A DNA stretch of 64,000 nucleotides from Solimonas flava DSM 18980 (GCF_000426685.1 NZ_AUFV01000016.1:26665-90664), one strand, 5' to 3'; shown: positions 39,110 through 48,166, counted from the stretch's first letter. The notes: a model not told the origin generated them from the letters alone. Made by a program: numbers and translations.

Positions 39110-41545
39110 ATGGGGATACAGGAAACAGTCGGCATCGCCGGCGTGCCAACGCTGCCGCTGCGCGAATGGCTCGCGGCGCACCGCCGCGCCAGCGGCGGCG
39201 CACGCTGCCTGAGCGTCGGCGGTTGCGGCCACTTGCTGCTGAGCCGCAGCGAAGCCCGCCGCGCGCGCCTGCAGCTGACCCGTCACGTGCTGCCGGCCCT
39301 GCTGGGCGACGGCGCGACGCGCCTGTCGCTGTTCGTCGGCATGGCGCCCGGCGCCGACATGCTGTTCCTCGATACCGCCGCCGAATGGCTGCGCGCGCAC
39401 AACATCCCGTTCGAGATGACGGCGCTGCTGCCGGTGCCGATCCCGCATCTGCTGCACGACTGGGTGCTGCGCGCGCAGGACGAACACCGCCAGATCTCGC
39501 GCGCCGGCCGGCGCCGCCTCGAAGCCGAGGCCGAGCAACTGCTGCAGTGCTGCTCGGCGGTGGTGCCGCTGTATCCGGACGACGTCGGAGCGGCGACCTT
39601 CAGCTCGCGCGCGTTCCGCCAGCACCAGTACCGGCGTCTCGCGGCGATCATCGCCCAGCACGCCGACCATCTCGTCGCGATCCTGCGCCCGTTCGCGTCG
39701 GGCGAACCCGGCGGCACGGCCGAGATCGTCGCCTGGCGCCGTACGCCGGCGCGCATCCCGTCCGAGTTGCGCCTGCACGCGGTGCACTGCGCCGAACACG
39801 GGCAGCTGCATCTGGTCGACCCGACGCGCGAGGACGCGCCGTCCGAAGGCGCGGCGCCGATCGAGGACGACGAGCTGTCCCGCGTGCTGCGCGCGGCCGA
39901 GGCGGCGCGCCGCGTCGGCAATGAGCTGTCGTGCAACGACATCGTCTATCGCGCGCTCAAGGGCGGACTGCGTTCGCGGCGGCTCGACTATCTGCGCATC
40001 CAGTCGCTGGCCAACACCGGCAATGTGCAGATGGCGCTCGACCATTACCGCAGCCTCGATCTCGGCGACGAGGAGATCGACGAGGACTGGCTCGCACTGC
40101 ACGGTCGCCTGGAGAAGGACCTCGCACTCGGCGGCACCGATGCCCAGCAGTACGCGCGTGCCGCACGCGCCTACCTCGTCGCGTTCCGGCGCCACGGCGG
40201 CTACTACAGCGCGATCAACGCCGCCTCGATGCTGATGCTCGCCGGCCGCCGCAGCGAAGCGCGGCGTCTGGCGCGACAGGCGCTGCAACGGCTGGCCGCC
40301 GAACCGGCGGACGACGAGATCGCGCAGTTCTACCAGCTGGCGACGCGCGCCGAGGCGGCGCTGCTGCTCGACGAAACGGAAGCATGCCGCACGCATCTGT
40401 CCGACGCCGACCGGCTGCTGCGTGACGACATCACCCGGCGCAGCCGCACGCGCCTGCAGCTGCGCACGCTGTGCCTGCGCCTGGGTCGCGACCCGGCGCT
40501 GATCGACGCGCTGCACCTGCCGCCGGTCGTGCTGCTGCAGCGTGCCGAAACGGCGGACACCAAGCCGGCGACACCAGACCCCGTGCTGCCGACGGCGCTG
40601 CGCACGCTGGCCCGCCAGCGCGCGCTGCTGCACCTGGCGCTGTCTTCGCCGCTCGAACTGGCGCTCGGGGAGCAGCTGGCGACGCGCGGCGCGCGCCTCT
40701 ACCTGACCTTGCCGGCGACGCCGGCCGAGCTGGCGCGCTACTGGCGTCGTGCCGGCAGCGGCGTCACCCATCGCCTGCAGCATCTGCTCGACGCGGCGGA
40801 CGGCGTCGCCGTGCTGCGGGGCTTTCTCACCGGCGAGCAGCGCTGGGCCGGCACCGAGGCGGCCGCCGCGAGCCGCGGTCTGGCGCGCCTCGGCGCGACG
40901 CGGCTCGGCCTGCCGCTGCAGGTTCTCGACTACGCGCCGGCGCCGCGCCTGCGCTGCCGCGCCGGCAGCGACGAGGGCCTCGCGAAGCGGCCGGCCGACG
41001 GCGGCTCGGCGCAGCGGCGCATGGTCGGCCTGATCTTCGCGGACTTCGCGAGCTTCCGGCGTCTGCGCGATCCGGTCTTCCCGCGCTACTACCGCGACAT
41101 CATGCAGTCGCTGGCGCGCGTGCTGGACCGCCGCGGCGGTCAGGTGCTGGTCCGTCAAACCTGGGGCGACGCACTGCACGTCGTCACCGCCGATGCCGCG
41201 AGCGCCGCGCACATCGTCGCCGACATCCAGCAGTACATCGAGAAGCGCCGCCTGCGCCACGACGGCGTGCTCGCCGATCTGGAGCTGCGCATCGCCGCGC
41301 ACTACGCGCCGGCCTACGCCGGCTATGACCCGATCGAGCAGAAGGCGAGCTACTACGGCACGCAGCTGTCGTTCGCGGCGCGCATCGAACCGGTCGTGCC
41401 GCCGGGCATGATCTACGTGACCGAGGCTTTCGCCGCCCGCCTGGCGCTGGAAGCGCCGGCCGGCTTCATGCTCGACTACGCCGGCGAGGTCGATCTCGCC
41501 AAGCAGTTCGGCACCTACCGCCTCTACGCGCTGCGCCGCACCTGA
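39110..41545 (+). CDS. SLOG-like / TRAFs-binding repeat / class III nucleotide-cyclase-like protein
   Basis: This 811-residue protein is apparently soluble. Residues about 35-165 look like a SLOG (LOG/TIR-like Rossmann) sensor: CLSVGGCGHLLLS, LSLFVGMAPGADMLFLDTAAEWL, ALLPVPIPHLL. Residues about 245-470 match the TRAFs-binding TPR-like module (DEDWLALHGRLEKDLAL, GYYSAINAASMLMLAGR, TRAEAALLLDET). Residues 638-811 are a class III cyclase-like domain: metal-binding Asp645 (IFADF) and Asp687 (WGDAL) and Arg758 (AARIEP) are kept. The usual base-selecting Lys/Glu position is Gln683 and the transition-state Asn position is Ser754. It may make a non-standard nucleotide signal or be regulatory. It is divergent from the TIR-WD40 gene by 70 bases. 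Confidence 0.82.
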   Translation: MGIQETVGIAGVPTLPLREWLAAHRRASGGARCLSVGGCGHLLLSRSEARRARLQLTRHVLPALLGDGATRLSLFVGMAPGADMLFLDTAAEWLRAHNIPFEMTALLPVPIPHLLHDWVLRAQDEHRQISRAGRRRLEAEAEQLLQCCSAVVPLYPDDVGAATFSSRAFRQHQYRRLAAIIAQHADHLVAILRPFASGEPGGTAEIVAWRRTPARIPSELRLHAVHCAEHGQLHLVDPTREDAPSEGAAPIEDDELSRVLRAAEAARRVGNELSCNDIVYRALKGGLRSRRLDYLRIQSLANTGNVQMALDHYRSLDLGDEEIDEDWLALHGRLEKDLALGGTDAQQYARAARAYLVAFRRHGGYYSAINAASMLMLAGRRSEARRLARQALQRLAAEPADDEIAQFYQLATRAEAALLLDETEACRTHLSDADRLLRDDITRRSRTRLQLRTLCLRLGRDPALIDALHLPPVVLLQRAETADTKPATPDPVLPTALRTLARQRALLHLALSSPLELALGEQLATRGARLYLTLPATPAELARYWRRAGSGVTHRLQHLLDAADGVAVLRGFLTGEQRWAGTEAAAASRGLARLGATRLGLPLQVLDYAPAPRLRCRAGSDEGLAKRPADGGSAQRRMVGLIFADFASFRRLRDPVFPRYYRDIMQSLARVLDRRGGQVLVRQTWGDALHVVTADAASAAHIVADIQQYIEKRRLRHDGVLADLELRIAAHYAPAYAGYDPIEQKASYYGTQLSFAARIEPVVPPGMIYVTEAFAARLALEAPAGFMLDYAGEVDLAKQFGTYRLYALRRT

Positions 41546-41570
41546 ACGCGCCGGCGCGACACGAGAGGCT

Positions 41571-41906
41571 TCAGTCGCGGATCTTCAGCACCTGTTCCTG
41601 AGCGGCGCCGCCGCTCAGGCGCCAGGCGCGCATTTCGAGCACGCCCTTGGTGTTCAGCGACACGACCAGGCTCAGCTCGCCGTCGCGCAGCTCGCTCGCC
41701 GCCGGCACCGCCGCCGCCTGCGGATGCGACCACAGCCGTGCCCACAGCGTCTCGTCGCCGGCGACCGCGTCGCGGCCCGGATGGAAGGCGCGCGGCTCGC
41801 CGCCGCGCGCACCGACCACGCCGCGAATCGCCTCGGGCGCCGCGATCTGCGCGGCATGCAGGATGCGGATCGCGAGCGGACGCGGCATCACCAGGACTTC
41901 ATTCAT
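41571..41906 (-). CDS. JAMM/MPN-like protein with altered metal motif
   Basis: This 111-residue protein starts at ATG 41906 behind GGGGAGAAG and overlaps the moeB-like stop by four bases. It aligns with bacterial JAMM (Mov34/MPN/PAD-1) peptidases: IRILHAAQIAAPEAIRGVVGAR, then the region that should read H-S-H-P...S-x-x-D. Here it reads LWSHPQAAAVPAASEL, so the first metal His is Trp59 and the Asp is Glu72; Glu25 and His61 remain. It may be catalytically dead. Active relatives trim sulfur-carrier or ubiquitin-like proteins, consistent with its E1-like neighbour. Confidence 0.7.
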   Translation of the reverse strand: MNEVLVMPRPLAIRILHAAQIAAPEAIRGVVGARGGEPRAFHPGRDAVAGDETLWARLWSHPQAAAVPAASELRDGELSLVVSLNTKGVLEMRAWRLSGGAAQEQVLKIRD

Positions 41907-42649
41907 GTGCTTCTCCCCAGGGTTTTGACGCCGCACACCGGGCACTCCGGGTCGGCGCGCATCAGGTGCGTGCGCCAGTGCCAGTGGCGCGCATCCCAGC
42001 TCAGCAGGCGGCCGGCGTCATCGCGCAGGCCGAGCAGCCATTTCATCGCCAGCAACGCCTGCAGGCTGCCGACCGTGCCGACCACCGGGCCGAGAATGCC
42101 GGCCTCCTCGCAGGTCTCGGCGGCCTCGCCCTCGTCGGCGTACAGGCAGCGGTAGCACGGGCCGCCGTGGCGCAGGTCGAACAGCGCGAGCTGCCCTTCG
42201 AAGCGGATCGCGGCCCCCGACACCAACGGCTTCTTCGCGGCGACGCAGGCGGCGTTGATCGCGTAGCGCGCCGGGAAGTTGTCGGTGCAGTCGAGCACGA
42301 TGTCAGCCTCGCGCACCGCCGTCAGCCCGGCCTCGCCGGCGCGGGCCTCGACCTCGACGCCGGCATTGAGCGCATGAATCTGGGCGACGGCAGCATCGAG
42401 CTTGGCGCGGCCGACGTCGGCCTGCCGGTACAGCAGCTGCCGCTGCAGGTTGCTGAGTTCGACGCGATCGCCATCGCGATCGCAAAGCAGCAGGCGGCCG
42501 ATACCGGCACCGGCGAGATACGCGGCGGCGATCGAGCCGAGGCCGCCGAGGCCGATCACCAGGACCGTCGAGTCGCGCAGCAGCTGCTGGCCATTGACGC
42601 CGACCTCGCGCAGCACCACCTGGCGGCTGTAGCGGGCGAAATCGCTCAT
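41903..42649 (-). CDS. moeB: MoeB/HesA-type E1-like adenylyltransferase
   Basis: This 248-residue ThiF-family enzyme has the nucleotide loop VIGLGGLGSIAAAYLAGAG, RQLLYRQADVG, CTDNFPARYAIN and the catalytic Cys in ETCEEAGILGP. Zinc ligands are two CxxC pairs (CYRC and CPVC). It adenylates the C-terminal Gly of MoaD/ThiS-like sulfur carriers. ATG 42649 is chosen: it overlaps the prmC stop (ATGA) and GGAGGA lies eight bases upstream; the earlier ATG at 42658 would sit on the binding site. It belongs to the hemA-prfA-prmC operon. Confidence 0.92.
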   Translation of the reverse strand: MSDFARYSRQVVLREVGVNGQQLLRDSTVLVIGLGGLGSIAAAYLAGAGIGRLLLCDRDGDRVELSNLQRQLLYRQADVGRAKLDAAVAQIHALNAGVEVEARAGEAGLTAVREADIVLDCTDNFPARYAINAACVAAKKPLVSGAAIRFEGQLALFDLRHGGPCYRCLYADEGEAAETCEEAGILGPVVGTVGSLQALLAMKWLLGLRDDAGRLLSWDARHWHWRTHLMRADPECPVCGVKTLGRST

Positions 42650-43476
42650 CGTCGGCATCCTCCGGTCACGCGCTCGCGGCCTTCGAGGTCGCGGCGCGTC
42701 GCAATATCGCCGAAGCCGGCGGCGGCGAACAGGCCGCGCACCGCCTCGCCCTGGTCCCAGCCATGCTCGACGAGCAGCCAGCCGCCCGGGCGCAGGTGCA
42801 GGGCGGCGCCGCCGACGATCTCGCGCAGCGCCTGCAGGCCGTCGGCTCCGTCGCTGAGCGCCTGCAGCGGCTCGTGGCGCAGCGCCTCCAGATGCGGGTC
42901 CTGGTCGGCGATGTACGGCGGATTGGAGACGATCAGGTCGAAGCGCTCGCCCGCCAGCGGCTGCCACCAGCTGCCTTCGCGCCAGTCGACGTCGGGCCGG
43001 CCGGCACGCTGCGCGTTGCGGCGCGCGATGCGCAGCGCCGCTGCCGACACGTCGGTCGCGACGATCCGCGCGTCGCCGCGCTCGACAGCGAGCGCCAGCG
43101 CGATCGCACCGCTGCCGGTGCCGAGGTCGGCGACCGCGAACGCGCCCCGCGCCGGAATGCGCTCCAGCGCCCACTCGACCAGCAACTCGGTCTCCGGACG
43201 CGGCACCAGCACGTCCGGCGAAACCTCCAGCGTCAGACTCCAGAAACCCTGCGTGCCGCACAGATAAGCGACCGGCTCGCCGCCGCGGCGGCGCTGCAGC
43301 AGCGCGTCGAAGCGCGCGACGTCGGCCGCGTCCAGTTCATCGTGCAGGCGCGCGAACAGCTGCGCGCGCGAGCCGCCGAGCACATGTCCGAGCAGCAGCT
43401 CGGCGTCGAGGCGCGGGCTGTCGCTGCAGCCGGCGAGCGCGGCCTGCGCCTGCGTCAGGACGGCGCCGAGCTTCAC
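42646..43476 (-). CDS. prmC: Peptide chain release factor N5-glutamine methyltransferase
   Basis: This 276-residue SAM enzyme methylates the Gln of the GGQ motif in RF1 and RF2. An N-terminal helical domain ([15 protein letters not shown]) precedes [37 protein letters not shown], the SAM loop [15 protein letters not shown] and the catalytic NPPY ([12 protein letters not shown]). The start is GTG 43476, overlapping the prfA stop (GTGA), which matches its partnership with RF1. Confidence 0.94.
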   Translation of the reverse strand: MKLGAVLTQAQAALAGCSDSPRLDAELLLGHVLGGSRAQLFARLHDELDAADVARFDALLQRRRGGEPVAYLCGTQGFWSLTLEVSPDVLVPRPETELLVEWALERIPARGAFAVADLGTGSGAIALALAVERGDARIVATDVSAAALRIARRNAQRAGRPDVDWREGSWWQPLAGERFDLIVSNPPYIADQDPHLEALRHEPLQALSDGADGLQALREIVGGAALHLRPGGWLLVEHGWDQGEAVRGLFAAAGFGDIATRRDLEGRERVTGGCRR

Positions 43477-44555
43477 GTTTCGCCGAGTTCGGCGAGCGCC
43501 TCGGCCTGTGCCTCGGCGAGCAGCGGCTGGATCACCGGATCGAGGTCGCCGGCGATGACGCGCTCGAGCTGGTACAGCGTCAGGTTGATGCGGTGATCGG
43601 TGACGCGCCCCTGCGGGAAGTTGTAGGTGCGGATGCGCTCCGAACGATCGCCCGAACCGACCAGCTTCTTGCGCTCGGCGGCGCGGCTGCTGGCGTTCTT
43701 CTCGCGTTCGGCCTCGGACAGGCGCGCCTGCAGCAAAGCCAGCGCCTTGGCCCGGTTCTTGTGCTGCGAACGCTCTTCCTGGCATTCGACGACGACACCG
43801 GTCGGCACGTGCGTGACGCGAATCGCCGACTCGGTCTTGTTGACGTGCTGGCCGCCGGCGCCGCTCGAACGGAAGGTGTCGAACTTCAGGTCGGCCGGGT
43901 TGATCGTGATCTGCGACTCCTCGACTTCCGGCAGCACCGCGACGGTCGCCGCCGAGGTATGGATGCGGCCCTGCGCCTCGGTCTCCGGCACCCGCTGCAC
44001 GCGATGCGCGCCCGATTCGTACTTGAGCTGCGAGTACGCGCCGAAGCCGATGATGCGCGAGATGATCTCCTTGAAGCCGCCGTGCTCGCCCTCGCTGGCG
44101 CTGAGCACTTCGACCTGCCAGCCGCGGTTTTCTGCGTACTTCGAATACATGCGGAACAGATCGCCGGCGAAGATCGCCGCCTCGTCGCCGCCGGTGCCGG
44201 CGCGGATTTCGAGGAACACGTTGTTGTTGTCGAGCGGATCCTTCGGCACGAGGAAGGCGTGCAGCTCGTTCTCGAGCTGGCCGATGCGGTCGCGCACCTG
44301 CGGCCATTCGGCGCCGGCCATCTCGCGCAGCTCCGGATCGGGATCGGACTGCATCACCTCCAGATCGGCGAGCGCACGCGTCGCATCGCGGTGCGCGGCG
44401 AAGGTCTCGGCCAGCGGCCCGAGCTGCGCGTATTCCTGCGACAGGCGACGGAATTTCTCGTTGTCGGCGATCACGGCGGGGTCGCCGAGTTCGCGGGCGA
44501 CTTCTTCGCGGCGTTCGGCCATCTGTTCAAGCTTGGCCAGCAGGGACGGTTTCAT
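43473..44555 (-). CDS. prfA: Peptide chain release factor 1
   Basis: This 360-residue RF1 reads UAA and UAG. GGQ is in [19 protein letters not shown], the stop-codon tripeptide is PET? in [19 protein letters not shown], and the ending is [22 protein letters not shown] 44555 gives the usual length. The first 18 codons are repeated twice upstream in a 170-bp tandem array, and the two upstream copies diverge after MAERREE. Expression may depend on coupling to those frames, because the upstream 57-codon frame ends in ATGA on this start. Confidence 0.95.
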   Translation of the reverse strand: MKPSLLAKLEQMAERREEVARELGDPAVIADNEKFRRLSQEYAQLGPLAETFAAHRDATRALADLEVMQSDPDPELREMAGAEWPQVRDRIGQLENELHAFLVPKDPLDNNNVFLEIRAGTGGDEAAIFAGDLFRMYSKYAENRGWQVEVLSASEGEHGGFKEIISRIIGFGAYSQLKYESGAHRVQRVPETEAQGRIHTSAATVAVLPEVEESQITINPADLKFDTFRSSGAGGQHVNKTESAIRVTHVPTGVVVECQEERSQHKNRAKALALLQARLSEAEREKNASSRAAERKKLVGSGDRSERIRTYNFPQGRVTDHRINLTLYQLERVIAGDLDPVIQPLLAEAQAEALAELGET

Positions 44556-44725
44556 CGGTGATGCTCGTTCAGTTCGGAAAAGCCGCTCGAAGCTGGCCCG
44601 CGGCACGCACACCGCGGGCGCGCGCCGGGGCGGCTTGCCAAGCCCAGGCAAGCCGCCACCGCACCGTCGCGCTCTTCGCGGCGTTCGGCCATCGGTTCGA
44701 GCTTGGCCAGCAGGGACGGTTTCAT
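44552..44725 (-). CDS. 57-codon frame coupled to prfA (repeat copy 2)
   Basis: Starting at the copy-2 ATG, this frame repeats the RF1 N-terminus ([18 protein letters not shown]), then reads about 39 residues without similarity and ends in TGA overlapping the prfA ATG (ATGA). The region before its ATG is the same as that before prfA, so ribosomes that can start prfA could start here. It is probably a by-product of the duplication, possibly used as a leader peptide. Confidence 0.4.
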   Translation of the reverse strand: MKPSLLAKLEPMAERREERDGAVAACLGLASRPGARPRCACRGPASSGFSELNEHHR

Positions 44726-44895
44726 CGGTGATGCTCGTTCAGTTCGGAAAAGCCGCTCGAAGCTGGCCCGCGGCACGCCCCCCGCGGGCGCGCGCCGGGG
44801 CGGCTTGCCAAGCCCAGGCAAGCCGCCACCGCACCGTCGCGCTCTTCGCGGCGTTCGGCCATCGGTTCGAGCTTAGCCAGCAGGGACGGTTTCAT
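44722..44895 (-). CDS. 57-codon frame coupled to copy 2 (repeat copy 3)
   Basis: It has the same structure as the copy-2 frame: start at the copy-3 ATG, RF1-like first 18 residues, 57 codons, and a TGA overlapping the copy-2 ATG. The sequence before its ATG differs from the other copies (from 44901 on), so this is probably the original leader boundary. Confidence 0.35.
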   Translation of the reverse strand: MKPSLLAKLEPMAERREERDGAVAACLGLASRPGARPRGACRGPASSGFSELNEHHR

Positions 44896-45025
44896 CGGTG
44901 GCAGTCGTTGGGCGCGAGCACGGGCGGCGGGCTCGGATGCGGCAGGGAAGGACGCGACAAAAGAGGCAACGCACGGCCGCTGATCGCAGGCGCCGGCGGC
45001 GACGGCGCGAAACGCGGGAGGCCCG

Positions 45026-46288
45026 CTAAGGCTCGTCGTCCGGCAGTTCGAACAGCTTGCGCGCGGCGTTCAGCAGCAGGGACTGCTCGACGGCGTCCGC
45101 CTTGCGCAGCACCTGCGACGGGGCGTGCAGGATCTTGTTGCTGAGCGTGTCGGCGACGAAACCCAGCACGTCCTCGACCGGCTCGCCGGCGGCGAGCTTG
45201 CGCCGGGCCTTTTCCAGCACCTCATCGCGGCTGGCGCGGGCGCGGGCGCGCAACTGCTGGATCGTGCCGCCGGCATCGCGCCCTTCGAGCCAGCGCGTGA
45301 ATTCCTGGGCCTGCGTGGCGATCAGCACCTCGGCCTGACGCGCCGCCTCCTCGCGCAGCTTGAGGTTCTCGGCGATCACCGCGCGCAGGTCGTCGATCGT
45401 GTAAAGGTAAATGTCTTCGAGGCCAGCGATCTTCGGGTCGATGTCGCGCGGCACGGCGAGGTCGATCATGAACACCGGCTTGCGCCGCCGCGAGCGCACT
45501 GCCCGCGCCATGGCCTCGTACGGCAGCACGAAATCGCGCGCCGCGGTCGACGAAATCACGAGGTCGGCGTCGGGCAGGTAGTTGCCGGCGTCGTTGAGAC
45601 TGATCGCATAGCCGTGCACCTCGCGCGCGAGCTTCTCGGCGCGTTCGAGCGAGCGGTTGGCGACGACGATGCGGCCGACGCCGTGCTGGTGCAGGTGCTT
45701 GGCCACCAGCTGGATCATCTCGCCGGCGCCGATCAGCAGCGCGGTCTGGCCCTTGAGATCGGTGAAGATGCGCCGCGCCATCTGCAGCGCCGCGTAGGCC
45801 ACCGACACCGGGTGCGCGCCGACCTGGGTCTGCGAGCGCACCAGCTTGGCGACCGAGAATGCGTGCTGGAACAGCCGCGACAGCACCGGGCCGATCGCGC
45901 GAACCTCGCTGGCGAGTGCGTACGACTGCTTCATCTGGCCGAGGATCTGCGGCTCGCCAACGATCATCGAGTCGAGCCCGGCGGCGACGCGCAGGCTGTG
46001 CGTGACGCTGCCGAGGTCGCGGTGCGCGTAGGCGAACTTCTCGATGTAGCCCTCCGGCGCCTGACGCTCGCGCCGCCACCACTCGAGCAGCAGCGACTCG
46101 GATTCGAGGCCGGTGACGGCCATGATCTCGGTGCGATTGCAGGTCGACAGGATCGCCGCTTCGTTGACGTCCGGCAGCGCCCGCAGGCGGGTCATCGCCG
46201 CGCCGAGATCCGCCTCGGTGAAGGCAAGCCGTTCGCGCGCCTCGACGGGGGCGCGATGATGGCTGAGACCGAGCGTGACGAGGGCCAT
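45026..46288 (-). CDS. hemA: Glutamyl-tRNA reductase
   Basis: This 420-residue enzyme reduces glutamyl-tRNA to glutamate-1-semialdehyde, the first step of C5-pathway haem synthesis. The N-terminal LGLSHHRAPVEARERLAF, catalytic Cys in ILSTCNRTE, VGEPQILGQMK, NADPH loop LLIGAGEMIQLVAKHL and a C-terminal dimerisation helix (RARARASRDEVLEKARRKLAAG) are all present. It is divergent from the TPR gene and first in the hemA-prfA-prmC-moeB order, separated from prfA by the repeat array. Confidence 0.95.
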   Translation of the reverse strand: MALVTLGLSHHRAPVEARERLAFTEADLGAAMTRLRALPDVNEAAILSTCNRTEIMAVTGLESESLLLEWWRRERQAPEGYIEKFAYAHRDLGSVTHSLRVAAGLDSMIVGEPQILGQMKQSYALASEVRAIGPVLSRLFQHAFSVAKLVRSQTQVGAHPVSVAYAALQMARRIFTDLKGQTALLIGAGEMIQLVAKHLHQHGVGRIVVANRSLERAEKLAREVHGYAISLNDAGNYLPDADLVISSTAARDFVLPYEAMARAVRSRRRKPVFMIDLAVPRDIDPKIAGLEDIYLYTIDDLRAVIAENLKLREEAARQAEVLIATQAQEFTRWLEGRDAGGTIQQLRARARASRDEVLEKARRKLAAGEPVEDVLGFVADTLSNKILHAPSQVLRKADAVEQSLLLNAARKLFELPDDEP

Positions 46289-46433
46289 TGGCTATCGGAT
46301 GCAATTTCGGGCGACATTCTACGCTACCGGCGCTGCGCCGCGACGGCCGGCGCCGGGCGGTCGCGACGGGGCGACGTGGAACCGCCGGATGCGCATAATG
46401 GTCTACAGCACCTCCCCTGCGTCCCGGTTCCCC

Positions 46434-48146
46434 ATGCGCTTCCGCCTGCTTTCCTGCTGCCCCGCCCTCGGCCTGCTGCTCGTGGCCGGCGGCGTCCACG
46501 CCGCCGACCCGGCGCCTTCCGCCGCACCGGCGACGGCCGAGGTCGAACGCGACGCGCCGATGTCCGATGCCGAAGCGCAATTCCACGTGATGGCCGGCGA
46601 GATGGCAGCGGCGCGCCACCAGCCGCTGATCGCCGCCCGCGAGTTCCTCGCCGCGCTGCAGGCGGTCGACGACGCCGGCCTCGCCCAGCGCGCGACCGGC
46701 CTGGCGCTCGCCGGCCGCGACGAGAACCTGGCGCTGGCCGCCGCGCTGCGCTGGCTGCAGCTCGAACCGAACGCGATGGACGCCCGCGAAGTGATCGCCC
46801 GCGTCGCCCTCTCGCGTGGCGACCTGACGACGGCGAGCCAACAGTGCCAGGCGATCATCGAAGGCCACGCCGGCGGCATCGACGAAGGCTTTCGCATTGC
46901 CGCCGGCATCCTCTCGCAGGCCGACATGGCGCACGGCGACGCCGCGCTGTCGGTGATCCGCGAGCTGGCCGGTCGCTACCCGAAGAACGTCGGCGCCGCG
47001 CACGCCGTGGCGCTGGTGGCGCTGCGCTTCAACCAGCTCGACGTCGCCGAGAGCGCCTCGCTGCAGGCGCTGGCACTCGCACCGAAGAGCCGCGATGAAA
47101 AGCTGCTGCGCGTCGGCGTGCTGGTCAAGCGCGGCAAGATCGACGGGGCCAACGCCGTCATCGACACGCTGGTCAAGAAGGAAGAGAAGGCCGACGAGCT
47201 GCGCCTGGCCTATGCCAAGCTGCTGCTCGAATCGAACCAGCGCGAACCGGCGCGTACGCAGCTGCAGAAGATCCTGGCCCACACGCCGAACCAGCCGGAC
47301 GCGATGTTCGCGCTCGGCGTCATGGCCGCCAACGACCAGGACGTCGACACCGCCGAGCGCTATTTCACTGCGCTGCTCGACGGCGATCGCGGCGAGGACG
47401 CGGCCCTGCAGCTCGGCCGCCTGCACGAAAGCCGCGGCGACTACGCCGGCGCGCTCGACTACTACGGCCGCGTGCAGCACGGGGCGCAGGCGCTCGACGC
47501 CGCGACGCGCCAGAGCGGCGTGCTCGCCAAGATGGGTCGCCTCGACGACGCGCGCCGTCTGCTGGCGCAGCTGCGCGATCGCTTCCCGCAGTTCGCGATA
47601 CGTTTCACGCTGGCCGAATCGGAGCTGCTGCTCAATGCGCAGCGCTACGACGATGCGCTGACGCTGCTCGACGGCGCCGTGCAGGACGCGCCCGACAACG
47701 TCGACCTGCTCTACAGCCGCTCGCTGGTTTACGAACGTCTCGGCAAGATCGACGCCGCCGAGAAGGATCTGCGGGCGGCGCTGGCCGCCGATCCGGACGA
47801 TGCCCGCTCGCTGAACGCGCTCGGCTACATGCTGGCAGTGCACACCCAGCGCCTCGACGAGGCGCACGATCTGGTCGGCCGCGCGCTGACGCTCGACCCC
47901 GACGATGCCGCGATCATCGACAGCATGGGCTGGGTCGAATTCAAGCGCGGCAACACCGAGCTCGCCAGCCAGCTGCTGAAGCGTGCCTTCGCCGAGTTCC
48001 CCGATCCCGAAGTCGCCGCGCATCTCGGCGAGGTGCTGTGGACGCTGGGCCGCAAGGACGAGGCGCGCAGCGTCTGGAACAAGGCCCTGCGCGACAGCCC
48101 TGAGCACCCGGTGCTGAAGGAAACCGTGCAGCGCCTGACGAAGTAG
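46434..48146 (+). CDS. Exported tetratricopeptide-repeat protein
   Basis: This 570-residue protein has a signal peptide (MRFRLLSCCPALGLLLVAGGVHA) and TPR-type helical repeats over the rest (for example PDAMFALGVMAANDQDVDTAERYF and NALGYMLAVHTQRLDEAHDLVGRALTLDPDDAAIIDSMGW). Such proteins upstream of lolB and ispE are common in gammaproteobacteria and act in the envelope, function unknown. ATG 46434 is preferred over earlier in-frame ATGs because a -10-like CATAAT at 46393-46398 would leave only this start in the mRNA. lolB follows after 20 bases. Confidence 0.85.
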   Translation: MRFRLLSCCPALGLLLVAGGVHAADPAPSAAPATAEVERDAPMSDAEAQFHVMAGEMAAARHQPLIAAREFLAALQAVDDAGLAQRATGLALAGRDENLALAAALRWLQLEPNAMDAREVIARVALSRGDLTTASQQCQAIIEGHAGGIDEGFRIAAGILSQADMAHGDAALSVIRELAGRYPKNVGAAHAVALVALRFNQLDVAESASLQALALAPKSRDEKLLRVGVLVKRGKIDGANAVIDTLVKKEEKADELRLAYAKLLLESNQREPARTQLQKILAHTPNQPDAMFALGVMAANDQDVDTAERYFTALLDGDRGEDAALQLGRLHESRGDYAGALDYYGRVQHGAQALDAATRQSGVLAKMGRLDDARRLLAQLRDRFPQFAIRFTLAESELLLNAQRYDDALTLLDGAVQDAPDNVDLLYSRSLVYERLGKIDAAEKDLRAALAADPDDARSLNALGYMLAVHTQRLDEAHDLVGRALTLDPDDAAIIDSMGWVEFKRGNTELASQLLKRAFAEFPDPEVAAHLGEVLWTLGRKDEARSVWNKALRDSPEHPVLKETVQRLTK

Positions 48147-48166
48147 CCGGCGCCACCTCTGCCGCC

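Larger units (their letters stand above)
44503..44900. repeat. 170-bp tandem repeat (2.3 copies) duplicating the prfA start
   Basis: Copy 1 is 44503-44672 (including prfA codons 1-18), copy 2 is 44673-44842 and a partial copy 3 is 44843-44900. Anchor strings such as cagggacggtttcatcggtg recur at 44541, 44711 and 44881, exactly 170 bases apart. Copies 2 and 3 are nearly identical to each other; copy 1 differs by a few bases (for example Gln versus Pro codon 11). The array fills most of the 470 bases between hemA and prfA. The rest, 44901-45025, shows no gene. Confidence 0.95.

Noticed and set aside
38870..41302. 810-codon minus-strand frame over the SLOG-cyclase gene
   Set aside because: Antisense to a protein with clear TRAFs-binding and cyclase-like segments; product is Arg/Gln/Ala-rich without motifs.
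41571..42649. CBASS type II accessory genes (E1 plus JAMM)
   Set aside because: No E2 domain, no CD-NTase and a housekeeping operon position; the JAMM motif is also altered.
44503..44900. CRISPR-like or insertion-sequence explanation for the 170-bp repeats
   Set aside because: Units are directly abutting, contain prfA start codons, have no spacers, no transposase and no terminal inverted repeats.
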